DNA from: Entomoplasma freundtii
Lineage (GTDB): Bacteria; Bacillota_I; Bacilli_A; Mycoplasmatales; Mycoplasmataceae
Direction: 5' to 3'
DNA: 64,000 nucleotides
Assembly (NCBI RefSeq): GCF_002804205.1
Contig: NZ_CP024962.1
Location: forward strand, 1-64,000
Shown here: positions 35,271 through 46,011 of the stretch, one piece after another
Layout: each line of letters begins with the position of its first letter
Numbering within the stretch: position 1 is the stretch's first letter
Position numbers and translations under genes: made by a program
The notes under the pieces: generated by a model
What the model was told of the DNA's origin: nothing
Seen by the model: the letters and a program-made list of their open reading frames with translations, nothing else
Database searches by the model: none

Positions 35271-36677
35271 ATGAAACACAAATCGGTAATATTCACATCA
35301 TCATTCATGGCAGTAGGACTAACCTCAAGCATGGTTGTGGGATGCGCTAATAAGCATGAAGCGCCCGACAAAATATTTGACAAAATCGATAATAAAAATT
35401 TTCTTGTTTATTATCGTGCTTGACGTGATAAAGAAATGAAGGGAGTCAATACAGATATTGAAGATCCTAACTGGATTACGATGTTTGACATTCCTTATGG
35501 TATCAATTACGTCAATGTCTTTAGTTATGTGCCTGAGGGTCAAGAAGAGTTAGCAAAACCATATTTTGAAAAATTAAAAAGTGATTATGCGCCATATCTT
35601 CATAGTCGCGGTGTTAAATTAATTCGCGGTTTTGATTATAGCGAATTATTAAAAATCAATTACAAAGGTAACTTTCCAACTCAAGAAGAGTTTGATTATC
35701 ACGCCCAAAAATTAATTGATGAGTTAATGACACCTTGAGGGTTGGATGGTTTAGATATTGATATGGAAACACACCCCAATGAATTTGAGGTCTCGCTTTC
35801 TGATGGTGTCATAAAGTCACTTTCAAAATTAATTGGTCCAAAGGCCAATAATGGCACTGCTTTCTTTTATGACACTAATGCCTCATGAACTGCCCCATTC
35901 CAAAATGTGGCCGATTGTTTTGATTTATTAGCTTACCAACAATACGGTGCATCATCTGAAAGGACTGAGCGTGCCGTTAAGGATTACAGTGCGTATATTG
36001 ACTCAAGTAAATTCTTGCCCGGTTTAACGTTCCCAGAAGAAAAAGATAATAATCGCTGACATGATCAAAAAGAACCTTATGAAGAATCAAATATGTATGA
36101 TGTTGCTAAATATTCTTACGATAACAATTTAGCAGGCATGTTTTTATATGCCTTAGATCGTGATGGTCGTACTTATTATGAGCCAGATTATAGTCACATT
36201 ATTCCTTCTAATTTATTATGAACAAAAACCGCTTTATTAGAGGCAAATGGAACAAGCCTAGAGACTGCTAAGGAATTAGCAAACCACCATCTTGCAAGGG
36301 TTCGTTACTCAAATAATCTTTTAGATCAAGATTATGCTAAATATGAAGAAAAAGTAAATTCAGCCAAAAATCTTTATGAAATAAATAAGGCAATCTTAGG
36401 TGGAAGTGAAGTAACAAATCCAGAAGACTTAGTCTTTACAAATCCGAACTACGATCCGATTTTGGAAAACAATTTACGTCAATTTGATCATCAACCAAGT
36501 TTAAACCTTGTTCAAGAAGTACGTGATTATCTTGAAAAAGGGGACTTAGATTTAAGCGACTTAAAGAAAGCTTACCACTCTCTAACTAACCTCTTAGGTT
36601 CAAAAGAATATTCGCAAGAAGACCTTACCAACGAAACAGAAAACTTGAAAAAAATTTTTTCAAAAATTCACGTTTAA
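35271..36677 (+). CDS. Surface lipoprotein with GH18 endoglycosidase domain
   Basis: A 468-aa predicted lipoprotein: signal peptide with lipobox MVVGC (cysteine about residue 25), then a GH18 barrel beginning FLVYYRAWRDKEM and carrying the catalytic DGLDIDME (residues 159-166, pattern DxxDxDxE, acid E166). The layout resembles endo-beta-N-acetylglucosaminidases (EndoF/EndoH type), which cut the chitobiose core of N-glycans; chitinase activity cannot be excluded. The C-terminal 100 residues are helical and charged. GGAGATAG precedes ATG 35271. It has its own terminator, then the GH1-RpiR-PTS-GH38 genes follow in the same direction. Confidence 0.8.
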
Positions 36678-36690
36678 ATCCTCTAAAAAT

Positions 36691-36745
36691 TATTTAAAAA
36701 ACTAGATTAGTAAGATTAATTTTTACTAATCTAGTTTTTTAAATA
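36691..36745. terminator. Terminator after GH18 lipoprotein
   Basis: 23-bp perfect arms (starting TATTTAAAAAACTAGATTAG) with a 9-nt loop and a T6 run. It separates the lipoprotein from the next transcription unit. Confidence 0.9.
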
Positions 36746-36848
36746 AGAAATTTCACCACCACCGTAGACTTTTCTTAATAAAAGAAGGTAATGATAATTT
36801 GGAAAAAAGTTTTAGAATTAACTTAATAGAATGGAAAAAGGAGAAAAA

Positions 36849-38258
36849 ATGAAAATTCAATTTAACCCTGATTTTTGATGAGGAACCGCGACTAGTGGAC
36901 CGCAATCGGAAGGGAATTTCGGTAAAAAACAAATGAGTATTATGGATTATTGGTTTGAAAATAAGCCGGAAGACTTTTTTAATCAAGTAGGACCAACAAT
37001 TACCACGGCTGTTTACAAACATTACTCAAAAGATATCGAACTAATGAAGGGCTTAAAACATAATAGTTTTCGTACCTCAATCCAATGAACTCGTTTAATT
37101 GCCGATTTAGAAACGAACAAACCAGATCCTGAGGCAATTGCTTTTTATCGTAGCTATTTTGAAAAATTGAAAACCAGTCATATCAAAGTGGTTGTCAACT
37201 TATTTCACTTTGACATGCCAATTGCTTTTCAAAACATTGGTGGTTTTGAAAACCCCAAAGTAATTGACCACTTTGTGGCATATGCCAAAATATGTTTTCA
37301 AGAATTTGGTGACGTAGTGGATTACTGAATCACCTTTAATGAGCCAATTGTACCTATCGAAGCTTGTTACCTATACAAACTTTATTGGCCAAAAATTTGC
37401 GATTTTAAACGTGCGATTCAAGCAGCTTGAGGGACTTTGGTAGCTCATGCGAAAGTGGTTAACGCTTTCCACTTGCTTTTCCAAAGTGACCCTCACAAAC
37501 AAATTGGCGTTGTTTTAAACTTAACTCCCGCCTATCCTAAAAGCGATAATCAGGCCGACGTCCAAGCGGCTCAACGTCGTGATTTAATGTTTAATCGCTT
37601 TTTTCTAGATGGAACCGTAAAAGGCACTATTAGTCCAGAGTTAGTTGACCTTTTAGAAGCAGAAGGTCATCTTCCTAAAGTGCAACCGAACGATTTAAAA
37701 CAAATTGCCGAAGCCAAAATTGACTTTTTAGGCGTTAATTATTATCAACCAGCACGTATTCAAGCACCGACGGAAATATTTGAAGGTCCTTTAATGCCTG
37801 AAAAATGGTTTGCTAATTATGAATGGCCAGAACGTCGAATTAATCCTCATCGTGGTTGAGAAATTCATCCTAAAACCCTCTACAATATCGCGATGGATTT
37901 GAAAGAAAACTATAATAACATTCCTTGATTTGTTTCAGAAAACGGCATGGGAGTAAGTGATGAGGGTCGCTTTCGTAATGAAAGTGGTCAAATTCAAGAT
38001 GATTATCGAATCGATTTTATAAAAGAACACCTTTATTGACTTCACCTTGCCATTAAAGACGGGGCTAATTGCTTTGGGTATCACCTTTGAACCTTTATTG
38101 ATTGTTGAAGTTGAGCGAATGCCTTCAAAAACCGCTATGGGTTAGTTGAATTAGATTTAGAAACGCAAAACCGGCGTACGAAGAAATCTGGAGAATGATT
38201 ACGAAATGTTATTGAAAATAATAATCAAATCGAGATTGATACTGCTTTAATTCAATAA
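36849..38258 (+). CDS. GH1 6-phospho-beta-glycosidase
   Basis: A 469-aa family 1 glycosidase that would cleave phosphorylated beta-disaccharides after PTS import. Acid/base motif TFNEP (E165) and nucleophile motif VSENGMG (E364) are present. The phosphate-binding segment WSWANAFKNRYGL resembles 6-phospho-beta-galactosidase LacG (SWSNGYEKRYGL), but the phosphate-contacting lysine is shifted by one (K-N-R-Y instead of E-K-R-Y). Many TGA Trp codons. GGAGAA precedes ATG 36849. It is followed after 13 nt by an RpiR regulator. Confidence 0.88.
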
Positions 38259-38271
38259 ATGAGGACATTTT

Positions 38272-39141
38272 ATGGTAAATAAATATTTAATCAATTTAGG
38301 AGTTTTAAACGAAAACGAAGTTGATTTTCACGATTGATGTCTAGCTAACTATAATCAACTAATTGCAACGCCACTAAACAAAATAGCGAAAAAGTATGGC
38401 GTGGGCGTGAGTTTTATTTATAGCTTCTTTGAAAAACTTAAATTACGTGATCTCAAAGAATTCCTGGTTTATCTTGGCTATACTCTTGGCCAACAGGATG
38501 CATCAGTAGATAATCCTGATTTAACTAACGATGTTTTGAATTTAACTAAAATCAATGACTTGATGGTTCGTTCCAATGAACAAACATTTCGCCTTCTTAA
38601 CCAACAAAAAGAATACTTAAATGACTTTGTGGAAGATATTCATAATTATCCCAAGATTATCACTTTAGGTTTTGGGTACTCTTATCTAGCCTTACAAGAT
38701 TTTCTTGGTTTTTGTCAATTTACTGGGTCAAAACAATTTGTTATGTTGAATGACAAAGAACCCCAATACCTTAAAGCTTGATCGCAATTAGATAAAAAAT
38801 CTGTCGTCATCATTTATTCTGCAAGGGCTTGCAGTCGCAAACTATATTCTTGAGTACGGCGTTTACGTCTCGAACAGCACCAAATTAAAATCTGGTTAAT
38901 TACAACTAATTCGAATAATTCAATTAATAAGTATGTTGATCGAACTATTGAAATTGATGATATTTCTAAACGGGTTGATGGTTATAACGCCAAACAAATT
39001 TTGTCACCGATTCAAAATTACATTATTTTTAATAATATTGTGAAAACTATTTATTTTGAAAAGTATGCTTCCGAATTAAAAGGGAATCGTTTGCTACGGG
39101 AAGAAATTGACTCTTGACGAGATCATGGATTAATTGGCTAG
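38272..39141 (+). CDS. RpiR-family regulator (HTH + SIS)
   Basis: A 289-aa transcription factor. The N-terminal HTH segment reads PLNKIAKKYGVGVSFIYSFF (about residues 33-52). A C-terminal SIS sugar-phosphate-binding domain (about 125-250) follows, including IITLGFGYSYLALQDF and SVVIIYSARACSRKLY. Regulators of this type sense phosphorylated sugars and control adjacent PTS genes. It lies between the GH1 gene and the lipoprotein/PTS/GH38 genes, so both are candidate targets. GAGGAC precedes ATG 38272. Confidence 0.87.
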
Positions 39142-39246
39142 AACCATATTCCGTTTTTTATTGCTAAGCAAAGCAAGACTAAACATTAACCCTTTCTTTA
39201 GATAGAAATGTAAGTAGAGAGATGACCTAATAATGAAAGGGGCTTT

Positions 39247-40017
39247 ATGAAGAAAATTTTAAGTTTCTTGGTCGCTTGTTCGCTAGTTTCAACCACAAGT
39301 GCTGGAGTTGTTTCATGTTCTTGAAAAACGCCACCGCTTTCAATTGACAAAATTGAAACAATAATGAGAGTAGCTAAAAAGCAAGTCCTGGAGACGACAT
39401 ACGACTCTGAAAATGAAATATTGATTCCAACCTTTGGCGACTCAATTGATTGAGTCAAACCGCCAGTGGTTAATGATGATTACAAGACAACAATTGGTCA
39501 ATGACTTGATAGTTTTACCAATAAAATAGCTGCGGAAATTGCGACAATACCCAAAGATGATCAAGCGGGTGGACTTATTAACCAATCCAAAAATTTGGTG
39601 ACTGGTGAAGTTGTTGAAGATTGGAGTAAAGCAGGAGTTAAGTCACAAACTCTTGAGTTAATGAAAAGTTCTTATTTATCAGTGAAACTGGCCGATTTAG
39701 CAATAATTGAGCCAACAGCCAAACTTGAAAACTCCCATTTTTGACTATCAGATAATTACCATCAATTTGTTACTGAAGCGAAAAAAAATGAAAAAAAGGC
39801 TATGAATAACCAACGTCAAAGTACCGATGGTTTTGTGGCCAACCAAAAAAATTATTCGCTTCTGAATTGACTTCCAGAGCAAAGAAGTGATGAGTGAGAT
39901 GATTTTTGAACAAATCTCGAAACTGCGAAGGTTGCTAAGATGCGTTTTTTAATTCAATTTGGACCGAAATCGCTTGATGAACCAATTATGTTTTTCTTGG
40001 ATAAAACAATTAAATAA
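39247..40017 (+). CDS. Predicted lipoprotein in glycan locus
   Basis: A 256-aa protein not recognised by family. The signal peptide MKKILSFLVACSLVSTTSA is followed by GVVSC, making the cysteine at residue 24 the acylation site. The mature part is unusually rich in Trp, almost all as TGA, which is why no standard-code frame covers it. A plus-strand lipoprotein signal, AAGGGG ribosome-binding site and clean TAA 12 nt before the PTS gene all support it. Its place in the PTS-mannosidase cluster suggests a surface role such as glycan capture, but nothing in the sequence proves this. Confidence 0.8.
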
Positions 40018-40028
40018 AGGACGGGTTT

Positions 40029-41924
40029 ATGGATAACGATCAATTACAAAATTTACCAACTTCATCAACGCCTGAGCCACAAACGCAATCCCTAAAAATT
40101 GTTGCCATCACCGCTTGTGCTGCTGGTGTAGCTCATACTTATATGGCGGCTGAACAGTTAACTAAAACTGCTGAAAAACTAAGTCATAAAATTCATGTAG
40201 AAACTCAAGGAACGATTGGAGCTGAGAATATCATTCCTGAAAATATCCTACGTGAAGCCGATTTAGTTATTATTGCGGCCGATGTCAAAATCGACCTTAG
40301 TCGTTTTCAAGGCAAGAAAACTTTCCAATGCGGTGTTAATGATGCCATTAAAGACCCGGCCAATCTCCTAGTCGAAGCTTGAGACAAGGGCACTCCTTAT
40401 GGAAAAAAAGGGACTAAAGTTGGCAATGTCACCTTTGGTACAACTAAGCGAAAAGGAATGCTGAGTCATATGATGACGGGTATTTCTTGAATCTTGCCAT
40501 TGACAATTGCTGCAGGAATTCTAATGGCTATTGCGAATTTATGTGCCTTTCAAACTGAGTATCTGGATTCTGTTGGAGACTATACAGAAAATTGGGTTTT
40601 GGGCGAAAGACCATTTCCACAATTCCTAATGGATGTTGGAGGGTTGGGATTTAAATTAATGATTCCGCTTTTCGCTGGCTTCATTGCTTATTCAATGGCG
40701 GATAAACCAGGTTTAGCGCCAGGAATTATTGGTGGATGAATTATTAATGATAATAAAATGCTTGGTATTTCTGTACCGGTTGCACCCAATGCTGTTATTG
40801 AACCGGGAGCCGGCTTTTTAGGGGCGATTATTATCGGAATTTTAACTGGTTGAACCGTGCAAATATTAAAAATTATTCGTTGACCACGAATTTTACTACC
40901 GGTAGTCCCGTTGATGATTATTCCGATTGTCGCCACCTTTGCGATTGCGACTTTCACTAAGTTTGTCATTGGTCCACCAATTGCCAACCTTGTGTTAGGA
41001 ATGTTCGATGGTTTGGTGTCGCTTGAAAAACAATTTGCCGGTACTGGTTATGTCTTAGCGCTTGTGATTTCCTTAATGGTAGCCTTCGACTTAGGGGGTC
41101 CATTCAATAAAACAGCCTTAGTCTTTGGAACAGTCATTTTCTACCAAACGTTAGCGACCGCCTTAGCCAATGGTGGCGGCTATTGGGATGCCAACTTTAT
41201 TCCAGGAACTGCAGCGCAAGCAGCGATTTCTGTCCCACCACTAGGAATGTGACTTTCGACCATTATTTTCAAAAATCGTTATACCAAAAACGAAAGGGTG
41301 ATGGGTAAAGCGGCTTTGGGAACCGGAATTATGGGAATTACTGAAGGCGCAATTCCTTTTGCTGCCGCCGATCCCTTCCGTGTTATTTTTGCTAATTGTT
41401 GTGGAGCCGCTGTCGCTGGTTTGGGAGTTACTTTATTTAATGTTAAATTTGCTGCTGGTCTTGGGTCACCGTTAGGAACTTTTTTAGGATATATTCAACA
41501 AAATAGCGCACCATTCTGACCAATGGCTTGAATCTTGCCCATTGTTTTGGGCATCGTGGTAACCGCCACAATTGCTGGTTTACTAAAGAAAAAAGTCGTC
41601 GGTGAAGAAGCAGAACTTTTAAAAACGGAGCAACAAACTCGTGCTGACCGTCGCCATAGTTTATGACTTGACACTAAAACTTTCTTTAAACAACCAAAAG
41701 TTATTTTGCAAAAAATTCATCATTTCTTTATCACTTATTTCCGCAATCATTGGCAATCGACGAAAGAATATTGAACTTGAATCGGTAAAAGTATTGCCAA
41801 ATATTTTGTTGACAAATGACAAGGTTGAAAAAAATTTGGCCAAAATTGTCATAAATTAGTTACTACAAAACCAAAAATGCTCACTTTCAAAAAGAAAAAA
41901 GCCCAAAAAGTAGAGGTTGAATAA
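40029..41924 (+). CDS. PTS EIIBC of the fructose/mannosyl-glycerate type
   Basis: A 631-aa transporter. IIB has the active cysteine in [16 protein letters not shown] (C30), the hallmark of fructose-type IIB. IIC (about residues 150-520) has about ten TM segments and [14 protein letters not shown] (E439). About 112 residues follow the last TM helix, basic and aromatic, of unknown function. There is no IIA domain; a separate IIA gene lies after the mannosidase. The GH38 neighbour two bases downstream suggests an MngA-like importer of a mannosyl-containing sugar, which would arrive as a 6-phosphate. Confidence 0.88.
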
Positions 41925-41926
41925 AA

Positions 41927-44590
41927 ATGAATGATTCTTGAAAAATATATGTAGTCCCTCATACTCATTGAGACAAAGAATGATATTTTACAAAACAAGA
42001 TAGTGATGTCTTATTAATTCAAAATATCAAAGCTATTAAAGAAACTTTTAAAAAGAATCAATCATATAAAAATTTTACTTATGATGGACAAACATCAATC
42101 ATTGATGATTATCGTGAATACTATCCTGAGGATTTTGAGCTAGACCAACTTCTTGTTGATAAGAAAATTATTATTGGTCCATGATATACCCAACCAGATT
42201 TCTTCAACACCACTTCAGAATCAATTTTTAGAAATTTGCTATACGGAATAAAGTTAGCTGAAACTTATAGTGGTCACTTTTTGCATACCGCTTATGTTCC
42301 TGATTCATTTGGCCACAATGCCCAAATGCCACAAATTTATAAGCAATTTAATCTTCACAATTTCCTTTATTGACGTGGGGTTCGCAAAGGTGAAATCCAA
42401 AAGTATGGCCTTTATACCAAATGAGAGGGAATTGACGGAACAACCATTAATGCTTATAACCTTTTATTTGGCTATTGATCGGCAGGATCTAATTTCCCTT
42501 ACCTTGCCCTCAACGAAAAAAATGTGGACACACAAGCCCTAACCTTCCTAGAAAACATGCAAGTAATTGTCGAGGATCTCAAAAAAAATTCACCAAATAC
42601 CGAGAAAACGTTACTTTTACCTCTGGGTGGAGATCAAGCACCAATTAATGAATGAACCCCGCAGTTTCTTGAAGCAGTTAACAAACTGTCAACAGATGAA
42701 TGAATCCTGTCAGATTACGATGATTTTTTCCAAAATTTAAAAGTGGATGAGACAAAATTAGGAACTTTAAAAAACGAATTAAAAAGTCCAGCCTTATCAA
42801 GAATTCATAAAACAATTGGTTCGCAAAGAGCTGATATTAAAATGTTGATGAAACAAGTAGAGACAAACCTTTATAACGTTTTGGAACCTTTAGCGATTTG
42901 CTGATGAAGTCTTGGGGGTGGTTACCCACAAGCAACAATTGACAAAGCCTTAAAGTTAATCTTGCTTTCCCAAGCTCATGATAGTGCGGGTGGTTGCAAT
43001 AGTGACCAAACCAATGCTGATATTCTAGTGCGCTTAAGACAAGCCAACGATATTGTGCTTTCAGAAACGACTAAATGTTTGAAAAATTTTGCTAGCGCTC
43101 TTAATTTAAAGGAAGAACAATTATTAGTTTTTAATCCTAAGCCTTATCGCTTAGAAAAAGATATCCAACTAAAAGTTTTCACTCCATTTAAACACTTTGA
43201 ACTTTTCGACAATAAAAATAATAGGGTTCACCATGTAGTTTTAAAGCAAAAAAGTAATTCCGGTGGTCAACAAGTGGTTGCTATTGATGCCACTCAGGGG
43301 GAGGCAACTACTGGCACTGCCACTTTTTATGAAACTGATGTTCTTATTTTAAAGACTAGTTTGTCACCAATGAGTTTTACCATTTTAACACCCAAAGAAG
43401 TGGCCAAAAAAGCTTGCCGCAAAAAAAATCATGGTTTCTATTGTCCGCAAATTAATGAAGATGGAACGATTGATTTATATGATTATAAAAATGCCAAAAT
43501 TTATCGAAACCAGTTCAAACTTTACGCTCAATTTGATGGTGGAGACTCTTACGATTATTCTCCAGTTTCAAACGCTAATTTACCAATTGAAAAACTCATT
43601 AAAACTACTACAAAAAACGAAATTTTTGATCAAGTGCAACACATTATCATCAATAATACCTATTTAGTGCCGAAGAGTTTTGATAACTCCGAATTGGTAG
43701 AACAATTAGTTAAACTAGAATTATTTTTAACCGATCAACCAACTATCTATTGCCGAATTGTGGTTAAAAACCAAGTGGAAACCATTCGTTGAAGAATTGT
43801 GGCTCAAAATTCGCAAAAACAAAGTTCTGTTTTTGCGAACCAAAGTTATTGTACAATTGAACGCCCAACGCACTTGGAAAATGATTTGGCAGTTTGAGAA
43901 GAAGAAAAATGAACCGAAAAACCAGTTGCAATTGAAACAATGGAATCGTTTGTTTATTTTCAAAATGCAACTGAAAAACTTGGTTGAATTACTAATGGTT
44001 TAAATGAGTATGAAGTAGTTAATGACCAAGAATTACACCTCACACTTTACCGTAGTGTCCCTTATTTAGGTCGGAATAACCTTCTATGGCGACCAGGAAG
44101 AGCCTCTGGAACCAGTGAAATTGTGGTGCCTACTAATGATGCTGCTTTTCTTCAAAAGGAACTTGTTTTTGAAGCTTGGTGATTTGCTGATAACCAAGAA
44201 AATAGTTGAGAATTGGCTGAAAACACAATTTTAAAAGTACCCTTTTATCAAGTGCAAAATTTTAATAAATTAGCGCATCGCTTTGACCGTTTTCTTTTGC
44301 CAAAACCAAACCTAAACCAGATTTTACCGAAGACTTTCTTAGAAATAAACAACCGTGATTTTATTGTAAAAACTTTAAAACTAACCTGAGATCACCAACA
44401 AATCTTAGTTCGTGGTTTTAATAGCAGTTCAAAGCCAATCACGATTTCAATGACTTGAAATAATGAACCTTTATCGTTGACACGTTCAAACGGTTTAGAA
44501 GAAATCTTCGAAACGAAAAGTTCATTTACCATTCAACCACTAGAAATTGTTACTGTCCTTTTACCAATAAATTTTAGAAAGGTTTTATAA
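41927..44590 (+). CDS. mngB: GH38 alpha-mannosidase (MngB-like)
   Basis: An 887-aa zinc-dependent cytoplasmic alpha-mannosidase (no signal peptide). Zinc ligands in PHTHWDKEW (H12-H14-D16 region) and AHDSAGGCNSDQT (H351, D352), and the nucleophile aspartate in VPDSFGHNAQMPQI (D126). E. coli MngB of similar length cleaves PTS-imported 6-phosphomannosyl-glycerate, and Gram-positive homologues act on mannose oligosaccharides. The TGA Trp codons are very numerous, so the gene is invisible under the standard code. ATG 41927 is 2 nt after the PTS stop and IIA follows 3 nt after its end. Confidence 0.93.
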
Positions 44591-44593
44591 AGT

Positions 44594-45052
44594 ATGGAAG
44601 CAGAAATTTTTAACATTGACCATGTTTTTCTTGATAATCAAGTTTCAACTCAAAAAGAAGCTTTCGCCCTAATTGCCCAAAAATATTTAGATTTAGGCTT
44701 TGCCACCAACTATAAAAAAGTTCTCAAAGGACTTCATAAACGTGAAAAAGAAGGTTCTACAGGTTTTAATGATGGGATTGCTATTCCTCATGCCAAAATT
44801 ACTGATATTAAAAAACCTGGTGTTTTTGTCTTTACGTTTGCCAATGGTATTGAATGGAACTCAATTGACGGTTCACTAACCAAAGTCGCAATTGCTTTAG
44901 CAATTCCTGATCGCGGAGCTGATGAAGCCCATTTAAAAATTTTAAGTAGTATTGCCCGCCAATTAATCAATGATGAATTCCGTCAACAATTAATCAATGC
45001 TCAAACTGCTGAAGATATGCATGCGCTAATTAATAAGGTTGAGGTTAAGTAA
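44594..45052 (+). CDS. PTS EIIA, fructose/Ntr type
   Basis: A 152-aa phosphocarrier that would pass phosphate from HPr to the EIIBC encoded two genes upstream. The active histidine lies in GFNDGIAIPHAK (H66). The start ATG 44594 is 3 nt after the mannosidase stop, and AGAAAGG in the mannosidase end serves as ribosome-binding site. Stop TAA abuts the next ATG (TAAATG). Confidence 0.93.
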   Translation: MEAEIFNIDHVFLDNQVSTQKEAFALIAQKYLDLGFATNYKKVLKGLHKREKEGSTGFNDGIAIPHAKITDIKKPGVFVFTFANGIEWNSIDGSLTKVAIALAIPDRGADEAHLKILSSIARQLINDEFRQQLINAQTAEDMHALINKVEVK

Positions 45053-45982
45053 ATGATTTTAACTTTTGATATTGGCGGAACCGCCACCAAAATTGCTCTT
45101 TTTGATACAAATCATTCCTTAATTAAAACTGATATTATTGATTACCATGAAGCTTTAATTGAAAGTGCGATCCTCAAACAATTAATCAAAGAAAAAATTG
45201 CCCTTTTTCAAAGCAATTTTGTAATCACTGCTTTATCTTTTGCCACTTGTGGAGTGGTGAATGCTAACGGAACGATTTCTGGTTTATCAGCAATTCTTAA
45301 TTATGAAGGCTTTAACTGGAAAAAAGAATTGAGTTGTTATAACTTACCGATTAGTGTGGAAAATGATGCAAATTGTTCCTTAGTGGCGGAGAACCAATAC
45401 GGCTCAGCCCAAGGCTACCAAAATATCATTACGATGGTCTTAGGAACTGGTATTGGAGGTGCCTTAATGATTAACGGCAAACTCTTGAATGGTTTGAACG
45501 GCGAATTTGGTTGTTTTTTAGCAAGTAATCATGTCAATGAACCTTATCAAAACCTTTCGCAAGTCGCTTCACCGCGCAATGTAGAGAAGCGACTTAACGA
45601 CTTATTAGCAAGTCAAGGTGAGCAACAAAAATTAGAAAATTATTTTCAAGCTTACGATAAGCAACTAGAACCTCAAAAAGAATTTGCTTATTTAGATGAA
45701 ATGCTTTTCAACCTTGCAAAAACTATCGTTAATATTTCCTTTACTATTACTCCGGAGATTTTTTTAATTGGCGGTGGAATTAGTGCTAACCAAATTTTTA
45801 TGAAACATCTTCAAAAATATGTCACTAGAATTTATGCGGACTTAGGGATGCCCCTTACTTTTAGTTTAAAAGCCGCTACCTTCAAGAATGAAGCTAACCT
45901 CCATGGGGCCTATTTTCTCGCTTTAAACAACAAAACTCCTTTGCAAGTTGAACTATACAATTCCCTAGAAACCAATGTTTAA
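45053..45982 (+). CDS. ROK-family sugar kinase
   Basis: A 309-aa kinase with the phosphate motif TFDIGGTATKIALFD (about residues 3-17), VENDANCS (about 102-109) and VLGTGIGGALMINGKLL (about 129-145). The usual ROK zinc motif CxCGxxGC after the GE.G segment is missing, as in some glucokinase/mannokinase-like members. It sits at the end of the PTS-mannosidase operon, so phosphorylation of mannose released by the mannosidase is the natural inference. N-acetylmannosamine or fructose are other options. Confidence 0.88.
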   Translation: MILTFDIGGTATKIALFDTNHSLIKTDIIDYHEALIESAILKQLIKEKIALFQSNFVITALSFATCGVVNANGTISGLSAILNYEGFNWKKELSCYNLPISVENDANCSLVAENQYGSAQGYQNIITMVLGTGIGGALMINGKLLNGLNGEFGCFLASNHVNEPYQNLSQVASPRNVEKRLNDLLASQGEQQKLENYFQAYDKQLEPQKEFAYLDEMLFNLAKTIVNISFTITPEIFLIGGGISANQIFMKHLQKYVTRIYADLGMPLTFSLKAATFKNEANLHGAYFLALNNKTPLQVELYNSLETNV

Positions 45983-46011
45983 AAAAATCACCCAATTGGG
46001 TGATTTTTTTT
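45980..46011. terminator. Shared terminator ROK kinase / guaC
   Basis: ATCACCC-AATT-GGGTGAT with A7 and T8 runs. It overlaps the ROK stop codon and touches the guaC stop codon on the other strand. Confidence 0.9.
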
